A DNA stretch of 34,547 nt, from contig CM074810.1 of NCBI GenBank assembly GCA_037447605.1, positions 3,388,795 through 3,423,341 on the forward strand. Reading direction: 5' to 3'. Source of the DNA: Zygnema circumcarinatum. Lineage: Eukaryota > Streptophyta > Zygnematophyceae > Zygnematales > Zygnemataceae. A program made the position numbers and the translations under genes. Positions 10,401 to 18,987 of this stretch are shown here, piece after piece. The notes beneath the pieces were generated by a model. The model saw only the letters and a program-made list of their open reading frames with translations, searched no databases and was not told where the DNA came from. The first letter of the stretch is position 1, and every line of letters starts with the position of its first letter.

Positions 10401-12544
10401 GTGAACAACAACAAGGAGAGGAAACGAAGGAAGTAACAAGTTTAAGAATAAGTGAGGGCTGAAATTCGAAGGATGAAATGAAGCAAACATTGACGAGCAT
10501 GGGAGTGAGGGTCTCTTGATTCGATTGAGCTTTGAGATCTGCGTAAAACCGGGTTCCACTAAAATGATTTACAACTTGTTCAGCCTTTGCTTTGTTTCAT
10601 AAGGTTTTTAGTTACATTTGAAGAATGATACTGCACCCCCTATGTTGGATATCCCACCCCCCCTTTTTAAAAAAATACCCTCCCATTTTGGTCATCCNNN
10701 NNNNNNNCCCCCCCCCCCCCCCCCCCGCCTGTTTTGGATGTTTCACCTCCCCATTTTGGATATCCCACCCCCTTGTTTTCTCCTTTCTCCTTTTTGGGTT
10801 GGACTTAACACATGGTCAAATCAATTTAGTAAGCCTGTTCTTTGTTTTAGGCTGAACCAACTGGAACTATCTGGTATGCTCCCGTACCCAGGGAACATAA
10901 ACAAAAGAAAAGGGGATTTGAATTGGTGTGACAATGGTGAGGCCATCAAATGAACATGGACGAAGTCAACATGGAGAACCACGAGGAACTGGTCGCAAAA
11001 GACCTAAGCACAAAATAAAAAAAACTAAAATAAAAACTAAACTAAACTAGGCCTAAGCGCAAAAACGCAGCCCTAAAAGCAGCCGCAAAGGTCACCAATG
11101 AGGGGCAACCGATTTCCAAATGAGCAAAAGAACAAATAAACGGACAAAAAAGTTCGGTAGGAAAGGGGTTGTGCTTACAGATAAGTTAGCTTTGTCAAAT
11201 TTCCGATGTATTTCGGTATACTTCCCTGTATTCCCACATTGTAAAAAACCCTGCGAAAAAAAAAAAAAAAAAAAAAACATAAATTGGTCAACTTAAAATG
11301 AACTCCTCAAACTCCAAATGGGCCTCAGAACCTGAACCCTTCAAAAAACGAATCCACGAGGAAGTCAAAAAAGCCTATTGAGGACCCTGAACCCTAAAGC
11401 ACATTCAACTTGTGGTTAACCAATACTTGACCACCTGACGGCTGTGTGCGTGACATGAGTCACGCATGAAATCTGGGTCAAACATCAAGTCAACGCGCAG
11501 CTTGGTAGGAATCGATGAATAGAAAAGCTTCAGGCATGCATGGACCGCCCGCATGGTAGAAACTGCTGAACCCTAAACTCCAGAAACACAAAACCTAGAA
11601 GTTCATACCTTAAAAAGAAATGGGTTTTATGGCTTGTGTGCAACTCACAGCGTCTCCAAATATTTGAGCTCCGTCACATACGGGGAAAGAGTTCCGTTTT
11701 TAGAGATTGGAAAGGAAAACAAATCAAACGTGGGGTCGATCTTGCCATCGGCGGAGTTAAGGGTCTGCGCGAGGAGGATGCTGCGCACGTGTGAACTCCA
11801 CCAACAAAAAGTGGAGTTAGGAGAAGGGAATAGGTCACGGCCACTCGTGCCTTTCTGAATGTTTACTTGGTATGCGCTTATGTATGTGTCTATGTATGTG
11901 TCTACGTAGGTGTCGACGTATGTATCTATGTATATGCTTATGCATGTGTCTATGTATGAGTCTAGGTATGTGTCCATGTATGTGCTATGTATGTGCTATG
12001 CATGTGTCTATGTATGAGTCTACGAATGTGTCTATGTATGTGCTATGTATGTGCTATGCATATGTTTATGTATGAGTCTACGTATGTGTCGATGTGTGTG
12101 TCTATGTATGTGCTTTTGTATGTCTCTATGTAGGTGCTTATGCATGTCTCTATGTGTGCCTGCAGGAGGGAGCGACTGACAGCGCCTTGACGTTGCCCTT
12201 GGAGTCGCAGGCGACGCCCCGCCACGCGCTGCAGTCGCTGCCGCGCCGCCACGACGCGAGCACCGTCGAGTTCGCGAGCCGCAGGGCCGTCCGTACCTTC
12301 AGCAGCGCGCCTGCACGCACCCATACATCCATGCATGCGTCCAAGGTCAAGGCAGCGCATGCATGCATGCATGCATGCGTCGGCACATCTCCTCATTCTG
12401 AGTGAGGTGCATGCATGCCCGGCTGAAGCGGCACTCACTCTCCTGCACGGCCTTCACACGTGCGGCATCGCCAGAGGCGGCAAAAAAGAGGAGGAGAGCG
12501 ACGACGACGGCGGCGCAGAGCCGCGGAGGGGCGCGCGGGAGCAT
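7111..12544 (-). CDS. Secreted leucine-rich repeat protein with EGF-like C-terminus, no kinase
   Basis: Exons on the minus strand: 12544-12439, 12310-12181, 11780-11649, 11250-11179, 10338-10264, 10002-9931, 9683-9612, 9117-9046, 8330-8268, 7813-7503 and 7139-7111 (TGA). Phases match throughout, giving 377 residues. Residues 1-27 form a signal peptide (AAVVVALLLFFAASG). Residues 36-70 are an LRR N-terminal domain (ALLKVRTAL, SWRRGSDCSAWRGVACDS). About seven LRRs follow, such as DLGTNKLRGGIPSSIGSLPN, each in its own 72-nt exon joined within the last Leu codon, as in plant LRR genes. The tail has eight cysteines, with CGPYGVC..PTCACKKGY like the S-locus-type EGF module, then NAPPPPPP. There is no transmembrane helix or kinase, so I infer an extracellular receptor-like or decoy protein. 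The junction 12181/11780 was chosen for its GTCAGT donor and is the least certain. Confidence 0.88.
7225..7495. repeat. Polypurine tract ending in a (GA)n microsatellite
   Basis: GGGAGCGA and GAGA units run into an uninterrupted (GA)n at about 7431-7488. The tract fills most of the last intron (7140-7502) of the LRR gene, where it is pyrimidine-rich on the sense strand. Confidence 0.85.
8375..8456. repeat. GA-rich tract in LRR gene intron
   Basis: Short purine-rich run just upstream, in gene orientation, of the LRR exon 8330-8268. On the sense strand it is a CT-rich stretch close to the acceptor. Confidence 0.6.
9165..9488. repeat. GA-rich tract in LRR gene intron
   Basis: Purine-rich, irregular GAGAGTG and GGGAGG units in the intron between exons 9683-9612 and 9117-9046. 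No coding content is visible. Confidence 0.7.
10005..10135. repeat. CACGTCA tandem cluster beside a splice acceptor
   Basis: More than ten imperfect CACGTCA/CACGTTA units sit immediately upstream, in gene orientation, of LRR exon 10002-9931. On the sense strand they read TGACGTG. They replace the usual polypyrimidine stretch before the acceptor CAG. ACGT is the bZIP/bHLH binding core, but a role in an intron is only a possibility. Confidence 0.75.
10343..10388. repeat. CATGCA/ACATGC microsatellite
   Basis: CACATG and GCATGCA units form a short self-complementary array directly before the LRR exon starting at 10338. Confidence 0.7.
10640..10790. repeat. Imperfect C-rich repeat flanking an assembly gap
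   Basis: The motif TTTTGGATATCCCACCCCC occurs near 10643-10662 and again near 10752-10772. Poly-C and the N gap lie between. Unit number across the gap is unknown. Confidence 0.6.
10698..10707. other. Assembly gap (10 N) followed by poly-C
   Basis: Ten N bases followed by about 19 C bases. Gap size is nominal, so the length of this LRR gene intron is not known. Confidence 0.99.
10932..11016 (-). repeat. Solo arm of dispersed foldback/MITE-like family
   Basis: Inverse-orientation arm: GGCCATCAAATG.ACATGGAC..AGTCAACATGG, then ACGAGGAACTGG..GCAAAAGACCTAAGCACAAAA. It matches the right arm of the 13667-13894 element and lies in the LRR gene intron 11178-10339. Confidence 0.75.
11872..12160. repeat. 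TATGTATGTGTC minisatellite in LRR gene intron
   Basis: About 290 bases of imperfect 12-base units (TATGTATGTGTC and TATGTGCTATG variants) in the intron between exons 12310-12181 and 11780-11649. Frames through it encode only low-complexity peptides. Confidence 0.85.
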
Positions 12545-13463
12545 GGCGCGGGGTGAGGGAGGGAGAGGGAGGAGAGGGAGGGAGAGAGGGAGAGGAGAGG
12601 GAGGGGGAGAAAGAGGGGGAGAGAGAGGAAGAGAGAGAGTGAGAGGGTGAGGGGGGGAGGAGGGAGAGTAGAGAGAGGTGGCGGCAGTTGCCGAGCGAGC
12701 GGTTGGCCGCTGATAAGGCGTCGGCCGGCGATGCGAAGGAACCAATCGGAGGACCCTCCTCCTCTCGCACTTGTCAAACTATATGCCCATTGGTCCTTCG
12801 CGTGCCGACAAAAATGCCGTCAGTAGTGTGACGACATCTACGTTGACATGACGTCAGTCCGACGGTTCAGAAGCGAGACTCACACGTGCGGGTCTTGTTG
12901 AGGGTCGGTACGCGCCCCCTGGCGCTAGACCAAATGATATGTTTGGTTGAGGGTTTAGGGTTTAAGCGTCGAGGGTTTCAGACCGCTCTCGCCCGTGGGG
13001 CCCACGCCTCCGGTCAAAGTCAAACAGCGGGAACGTGCCACGACGTCACATGCTGCACAAATCGCGTAGCATGTGCAGACCAACGACATTTTGAACTGCG
13101 CTTGAGCAAGGATCGCCGCTTTCCATGTAAGTCCTGCGCAACAGGCGAACAAACTGTGAACGCTAGCAGTAGAACTACTGAGTTATTCACATGGATACAG
13201 TTAGCTCTAGAGGTTCCGTGTGACCATTCCAGTTCGATATTTTGTCGTGTAGTTAAGTACGTCTTGGATGCGAATCGTCCAGCACGTGTTGGCTTTGTCA
13301 CGTCGCATATCACGTCACTACAAAAGACAGGGACCTAAAATCCTGTACTGAGTGACGTGTCAACTGGGGGAGGCGATATCTGCGGGCGGTGTTATCCCCC
13401 GCTCGTACGAAAGTTGGACCTGAATTGGAACCATATCTAGGCCAGGTACAGACACTGGATATT

Positions 13464-13472
13464 CCACGTGGC
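13464..13472. promoter_or_regulatory. G-box/ABRE-like CCACGTGGC
   Basis: Perfect G-box core with the ABRE ACGTGGC. It is in the spacer shared by the LRR gene (920 bases away) and the ERD15-like gene (1.4 kb away). Functional only by inference. Confidence 0.4.
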
Positions 13473-13666
13473 ATATCCTCATTGGACCATGGACGGAACA
13501 AAAAAAAAAAGTTGGCTCGGCAGGAAAAGCGGCTTCGCCAGCCGTCAATCCGTACAACTCTAACCGTCACTTTATGTTGTGTTGATGTTTATGCTTCGCC
13601 GCGGCTTTGAGAGAGGGCTTGAAGCGTTGTTGAGCTTTTGCGTAGTTTTCAGCTCCTAGCTTTTTT

Positions 13667-13894
13667 CTTTTGTGCTTAGGTCCTTTGCTGCCAGTTCCTC
13701 GTGGTTCCCCATGCTGCTGTTGTCCATGTACATTGGATGGCATCATTGCCATCGTGAGGTCAATGCCACATCCTTTGAAGGTGAAAGGGATGTGGCATTG
13801 ATCTCAGGTTGGCGACGATGCCATCAAATGTACATGGACAACATCAGCATGGGGAACGACGAGGAACTGGGCGCAAAGGACCTACGCACAAAAG
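13667..13894. mobile_element. Foldback/MITE-like inverted repeat, 228 bp
   Basis: Arms of about 105 bases each face one another. The left begins CTTTTGTGCTTAGGTCC and the right ends GGACCTACGCACAAAAG in mirror image. Both contain CCCCATGCTG.TGTTGTCCATGT. The arms close on a short central segment near 13773-13787. No transposase frame is present. Related single arms occur at 6433-6497, 10932-11016 and 17034-17124, so this is a dispersed family. Target-site duplications were not established. Confidence 0.8.
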
Positions 13895-13969
13895 GAGGCC
13901 ACAAACTTTGCATTGTGATTTATTGCTTGCTGACGTCATTTTCAGCTGTTCTTCGTACAACGACCCTGC

Positions 13970-14275
13970 ATGTTCTCGTACGAACATGTACGGCCTTACT
14001 TTTCGTACTGTCTTCGTACAGTACCTTTCGGCATTCCGCTGCCCGCTGGACCCGTCCAACGGGGACAGGGACCGGGACCACGTCGCGTCCATATCTGCCA
14101 CGTGGTGGCCTTACCGCCCTCGATCCATCGCACGTGCGAGCGTGGTCGGCACTGCGCCGCGGGAGGGCGGGTTGCCGGCCTACGCGTGCAAACAGGTGCC
14201 GTTCGTACGAACATTGTACGAGTATTGTACGAAAACTGTACGAAGAGTGTACGAACAGCGTACGAACACCACGTG
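13970..14275. repeat. CGTACGAA/TGTACGA cluster
   Basis: GTACGAA units recur at 13975-14035 and 14205-14270, spaced about ten bases apart in the second group. They flank unique sequence upstream of the ERD15-like gene. No function is assigned. Confidence 0.55.
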
Positions 14276-14354
14276 GCGTCCCATGGAACCTTATCGCCCA
14301 ATCATGGGCGGTGGAAACGGCCGGATCGTGTCGCCCGGCTGGATCTGACGTGGC
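14098..14354. promoter_or_regulatory. Cluster of ABRE/G-box motifs upstream of the ERD15-like gene
   Basis: CCACGTGG at 14098-14105, CACGTG at 14131-14136, CCACGTGGCG at 14269-14278 and GACGTGGC at 14347-14354 all lie 560-820 bases upstream of the ERD15-like start. These are bZIP-type ABRE cores. Arabidopsis ERD15 responds to dehydration and ABA, so the cluster is a plausible stress-response promoter block. Confidence 0.5.
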
Positions 14355-14915
14355 ATGACGCGGGCCGGCTGCCGGCCACGGGATTCAATTTTTTCCTGCC
14401 CGTTTTCTGGCTGCCCGAATTGTCTGACCGGGCAGTGGACTTTTTCCGTAGCTGTGGACGTCGTACTTATCGACACGAGGGCACGATCCGGGCAGCGTAT
14501 GAATTTAATTTTCAGCTGCCCGTCGAGAACTTCTGGGAGATTCTGAGGCCTTTCGTCCACGACGGCAGCGGCGCAGTTGCGTTCACACTTGAACGACAAT
14601 TTATTTATCTTGTTCGGACGAGAACGACAATTGTTTCAATGTGTTCACACGTTTGTTTTTGAACGACGTTTTGAATATTTGAAGCTGTCCGTTCCAAAGC
14701 TCCACATCAAGACCTGCCATTACATAGGACGCAATCTCCTCAGCAGGTCTGGAAGGACCGTTTCGCTCAATTCCTCTTTAAAGTTTGAACAGCAACAATC
14801 ATCTGCATATCTGCAAGAAAAGAGAGAAGAGATTTCTGCCTGTGTGGAGGAGCATACATCGGATATTGACCCGACAATCTGCTGAAGAAGATCGACATTT
14901 GCTGCATCATCTGCC

Positions 14916-15846
14916 ATGGCGGTGAAGGCTCTCACTCCTTTGTCAGCGCTCAATCCCAACGCTCCGCAGTTTGTGCCTGCGGCGTTTCTCGCGACGGAGG
15001 ACTTCAGCCCGCAGTGGTGGGCGCTCATCAAGACGGACGCGGCGTTCAGGGACTACTGGCTCAGGGAATGGTTCGTTTCTCTGGAGGAGGAGGAGGAGAC
15101 CCGCGGCGGCGCTGAGGATTTGGATGAGTTCAGCGAGTTGGAGGAGTTTCTGGAGATGGAACTTGCGCTGGAAGAAGTGGCGGAAGAGGAGGCAGTGGCT
15201 GCTTTTGAGCCTGCCTATGTGGAACTTGGTAGGTTGGTGGAAGTCCTCAATGGAAGCAGGGAATGATTCAGACGGCGGGGTATCTGTCATGCTTTCTGTA
15301 GAGTGCTTCATCGGTATTTTCCTCCTACTGACAAGTGTTTGAGGCTTTGTGATGAAGTTTGATTTCAGCAAGCGACATTTGAATCCAGTTTCTTATTGTT
15401 TCTCTTTGTTTTGAAAAATTTCCTGACTTGGAGATGTTCTATGTTTCTCCTTCGAAGAGTATTTGGACTGATTGGCACTTTTCTTCCTCTCCTTCTTCCT
15501 TAGCTGGTTGCTGCCTTATGTCTGCCACGTTTTGACTCACGAGCTAAAGGTAGTATCCACTGTATGTATCAATTTCGCTAAGAATGGAATGCGGGTGGAT
15601 AATTAATTGCTGACATTTTCAGTTTATTGTTTTGGTTTGGAGATTGCAGGCGACTTGGTGAGCAATGAGGAGGTGAACGTGGTCGGCCATCCTGCTAATC
15701 TTCAGGATCTTATTCAATTTCAGGATGGAAAAGGGAAGCACTTCGATTTTCATTCCCGTATTCGATTTGACAAACCCAATAAGGTTCCGAAGTGGCTTCC
15801 AAATGTGCAGAAAATGAACTATCGCATCCAGCAGCCACGCGCTTAA
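14916..15846 (+). CDS. ERD15: ERD15-like PAM2 protein (early responsive to dehydration 15 family)
   Basis: Exons 14916-15228 and 15650-15846 (TAA), GT-AG, phase 1, giving 169 residues; Arabidopsis ERD15 is about 163. The start CTGCCATGGCG has a good context. Residues 9-24 form a PAM2 motif ([16 protein letters not shown]), which binds the MLLE domain of poly(A)-binding protein. Residues 28-52 ([17 protein letters not shown]) are the conserved ERD15 block. An acidic region follows at 56-105. The second exon ends NYRIQQPRA, like the conserved RRIHQPR tail of the family, which supports the splice over the unspliced stop at 15264-15266. The family acts as small cytoplasmic/nuclear stress regulators that interact with poly(A)-binding proteins. 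The middle of the second exon is not recognisable. Confidence 0.92.
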
Positions 15847-16557
15847 ATTTGTATCTGTGTACCCACGTTGTACTGTAGATGTCATCTCTTGTACACAGGC
15901 GGGCGCTGCTAGGACTGTGTTGAATATATAGTTGTGCTTGCATATTTGTTATCTGCTAGTTCGTTCAACTGTTGTAGATTGCTGGAAAATATGTGACTGT
16001 GAAAAAATGTATGTAGTGTATAGAAAAAGACGTTCTCTGAAAAAGCGCGCCCATCTTTGCAAGGGGATGTGGCAGAAAGAGGTAACCTTGCTGTTGTACA
16101 GGAAGATCAATTCGGACCAGAAATTTCTTTGGTTTGTCAGAAAGGCCACTCTCTCTTTCTCTCTATCGTGCGGAGCATGTCCTGCTTTTATGGTAACGTT
16201 GTGGCTTTTTTTGTCTGAATGGGCGACTTAACACTTCATGCGTGTTTATTTTGTCCTTGGTGATCCATCTTTTTTCTCTCTCCCTCTACCTCCTCCCTCC
16301 CCTTCCCTCGCCTCTCTCTAAAAACGTTTTTTTTTTCCCAAGGAATGCACTGAATTAACCAGCAGGTGTAGGGCAGGCCATCAAAGCTGTCTCTTCCGGA
16401 AGTTCAAACACCTTCACGCCGACGTCATCCGTTACTTGGGTCCTGTCCGGACCCTCGTAACGCTCTGACAACGAACCGTTCTCTGCACTTGGTTTCCGTA
16501 CGGACCAGATTCATCGCATCGTACGAATACCGTTAGGTTGGCATGTATGCATGTACT

Positions 16558-16700
16558 GTATTGTGGCCGGTGCAGCCACACATCTCATCACATGGCATCA
16601 CATGGCAGCATCACATGGCCATCACATGCCATGACATGGCGGCATCACATGGTCGTCACATGCTATGACATGGCATCACATGGCACCGCATGCCATCCTC
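16558..16700. repeat. CATCACATGGC minisatellite
   Basis: About 10-12 imperfect units of CATCACATGGC, CATGACATGGC and GTCACATGCTA. Each unit carries CATG. Confidence 0.8.
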
Positions 16701-16779
16701 GTGCATAAGCCACTCCATGACCACACGCGAGTCGTGACACGTCGACCTGAAAGTCCGATCGTACATTGTCAGCGCCCGG

Positions 16780-16890
16780 AGGTCCGCCGGTCGGTCGGTC
16801 GGCGAAGGGGCAGCCAGTCCGCCGGTCAGGTCCTGAGGCCTCCGCCGGTCAGGTCCTGGGGCCTAGGGCGTAGGCCCTAGGCCCTGGGGC
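16780..16890. repeat. GGTCGGTC and CCGCCGGTCAGGTCCTG repeats
   Basis: GGTC quadruplets are followed by two copies of CCGCCGGTCAGGTCCTG and a GGCCTAGGGC-type palindromic run near 16855-16890. Confidence 0.6.
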
Positions 16891-17033
16891 CGGCAGGGCG
16901 AGGTGCCTCGTGCACACTAACCGTGGCTCCACTTGACTCAGGTTTGTTGACCTGACTTCAGTTGACTGACTCCTTGCGATTCATACATATGCCGTACATC
17001 ATGGTGGAAAGAGAGAGAGGTGTGGCCTTTTCC

Positions 17034-17124
17034 CTCACGATGGCGATGATGCCATGAAATGCACATGGACAACATCAGCATGGGGAAGGAACTACGAGGA
17101 ACTGGCGCAAAAGACCGAAGCACA
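17034..17124 (-). repeat. Solo arm of dispersed foldback/MITE-like family
   Basis: Matches the right arm of the 13667-13894 element: CACGATGGCGATGATGCCAT, ACATGGACAACATCAGCATG, then ACGAGGAACTGGCGCAAAAG. No facing arm is seen within several hundred bases. Confidence 0.75.
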
Positions 17125-17269
17125 GTACAGTATTAGAAAAAAGATTGGAGCTACCCTCTCGGCTCAACACCGCAAGCCCTCCCGCGAAGCTGCCGCGAAG
17201 GTCGCCGATCGATGTGCGGCACATCGTGTGGCCGTCAGGTTTTTGACAGCAAACTGCAGGTTGGCACAG

Positions 17270-17652
17270 TGACGTCATCAGAGACTTACAGCTAAGCACT
17301 CGCAAGGTACAGTAGCGTGAAATTGTACCGTACTGTACCATGGAACCGCCGTACGGACATAATAAAATGGAACGATTTTCCGGGCGGCCGTTTTGTCGCC
17401 TTGCCACCTGACAGGGCGCACTTCTGACGTCACCTTTTTTCTGCTGTTAATGCGGTTCTCCTGTCGGCGGAGCGGTAAGCTTGTCGTTTGGGGCCGTGCA
17501 GGCTGGCGGCATGATCTACGGTACCGTTTGATGACGTCATGTCTTGGTGAAAAGTTGCATATGGGCAAAAGGTTTTCGCGGTACGGACGGAGTGAGGTGT
17601 GCGCAGAACGCAGCCACCTCCCGCGGGAGCATGCGGTTATTTAATGACGTCA
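17270..17652. promoter_or_regulatory. Four TGACGTCA palindromes
   Basis: Perfect TGACGTCA (CRE/TGA-type bZIP site) occurs at 17270-17277, 17425-17432, 17532-17539 and 17645-17652, left of the large inverted repeat. Further copies are at 12849-12856, 13931-13938 and 18489-18496. Whether they regulate anything or are a sequence bias of local repeats cannot be told here. Confidence 0.45.
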
Positions 17653-17745
17653 TGACATCGTACCACGTCACAACACATGATATACAAAGTATGGGCGCAG
17701 CACAAACACAGGAATCAGACAAAGATGGTACCAAAAACCATACGC

Positions 17746-18461
17746 ATATATATGGGGGCGACTATTTACAGTGTACGGATTCTGAATGTAGTGTACGATT
17801 TCGCCGGGCAGCAAAAAAAAGTTTTTTTGGCGAAAAATGCTGTTTCACACTTTTCAGAATAGATACAGACCTTTTTTCGTCGGATGTACGGTTGGTGATT
17901 TGAAATATACGAAGCGCGCGCGTCTACAAGGTATAAGGGCGCAACACGTGGAGCGACATGATTGGTCGCGGCAACATATGACGTGGCAAGTATGTTTGGG
18001 ACCGTGACGTGACGAAACGAGACGTGAAAAAAGTGGAGTCCGCGGACGGCAGTCGGAAATGGCGGGAATTCAAACTGACAAAAAAAGATAGGGCACATAA
18101 CGTAGCGTGTTTCAGGAAAAATCTGTCAGTTTTAATTCCCGCCATTTCCGACTGCCGTCCGCGGACTCCACTTTTTTTGCGTCTCGTTTCGTCACGTCAC
18201 GGTTCCAAACATACTTGCCACGTCATATGTTGTCGCGACCAATCATGTCGCTCCACGTGTTGCGCCCTTATACCTTGTAGACGCGCGCGCTTCGTACATT
18301 TCAAATCACCAACCGTACATCCGACGAAAAAGGGTCTATATCTATTCTGAAAAGTGTGAAACAGCATTTTTCGCCAAAAAAAAACGTTTTTTTGCTGCCC
18401 GTCGAAATCGTACACTACATTCAGAATCCGTACACTGTAAATAGTCGCCCCCCATATATAT
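17746..18461. mobile_element. Large foldback/MITE-like inverted repeat, 716 bp
   Basis: The left arm 17746-18080 (335 bases) and the right arm 18124-18461 (338 bases) are near-perfect reverse complements with only scattered differences. The central loop is 43 bases. The ends are ATATATATGGGGG and CCCCCCATATATAT. There is no transposase or other coding content. Both arms carry CACGTGGAGCGACATGATTGG and, near the loop, an E2F-type TTCCCGCC (18061-18068 minus strand, 18136-18143 plus strand). The two arms' high identity points to recent insertion or ongoing gene conversion. The superfamily is not determined. Confidence 0.88.
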
Positions 18462-18689
18462 TTCTTTATTTTGTTGCTCTGCGTGCGATGACGTCATCAT
18501 ATGGACGGGAAACACTGTACGGAAACGATCTGCAGAATTGTACGGAAGTGGGTTGCCGAGTGCCGTCACACATGATGGGCCCATGCCATGCCATATGGCA
18601 TGGTCAGACGTCCTGCGCATGCAGGGGACCATGGGAGCCCATTAGGGTTTGCTCCAAGCGCTGGCGCAGGGACCTGCCAGAAGGGGAAG

Positions 18690-18872
18690 AGGGAGGTTGG
18701 GGCAAGAGAGTAGTGGGAGAGGGAGAGAGCGATAGAGACAGAGAGAGAGACACCGGGAGAGAGAGAGAGAGGGGTGTGTGCGGAGAGAACGAGTAGAGTA
18801 TGTACAGGATGGGAGAGGAGAGAGCCGAGGGACGGGAGAGGGAGAGGGAGAGGTCAGGGGAGGGAGAAAAAG
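18690..18872. repeat. Polypurine tract upstream of the TT9-like start
   Basis: GAGA/GGGAGA-rich run ending about 115 bases before the TT9-like start codon, so it may lie in the promoter or 5' UTR. Confidence 0.65.
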
Positions 18873-18987
18873 GCAGGAATGATTCATGGTGAGGCTGCTC
18901 TACGTTTTTCGTGAATCAAGCTTTCTATAGAAGGAGAGGCAATCCTGAGGCGGCTCTCCAGCTGTCTCCAGCTGCCCTTTTTGCAAG

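Larger units (their letters stand above)
12545..14915. other. Divergent spacer between the LRR and ERD15-like genes
   Basis: The start codons face away from each other across about 2.4 kb. Next to the LRR gene is a GA-rich run (12550-12680) that is CT-rich in its sense orientation and probably includes the 5' UTR. The middle holds a foldback element (13667-13894) and a CGTACGAA cluster (13970-14275). ACGT-core motifs concentrate at 13464-14354. The open frames between 13672 and 14662 have no recognisable domain and overlap the inverted repeat. Confidence 0.7.
15847..18987. other. Repeat-rich spacer between the ERD15-like and TT9-like genes
   Basis: The 3' UTR of the ERD15-like gene probably ends within the first few hundred bases. 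Then come a CATCACATGGC minisatellite (16560-16690), GGTC-rich repeats (16780-16890), a solo foldback arm (17034-17124), a 716-bp inverted repeat (17746-18461) and a purine tract (18690-18870). No protein-coding gene is visible. The frames in 16665-18796 map onto the repeats and have no domain signature. Confidence 0.7.

Noticed and set aside
13672-14662. Overlapping frames of 179-230 codons upstream of the ERD15-like gene
   Set aside because: They start inside the foldback element, occur on several frames at once and have no recognisable domain. They are more likely chance frames in GC-rich spacer DNA.
15229-15266. Unspliced stop of the ERD15-like first exon as the true C-terminus
   Set aside because: The spliced second exon restores a family-like NYRIQQPRA tail with a good GTAGGT donor and a TTGCAG acceptor, so the two-exon model is preferred.
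17544-18796. Pairs of similar short frames on both strands
   Set aside because: Their similarity is the inverted repeat read from both arms, not a gene pair.
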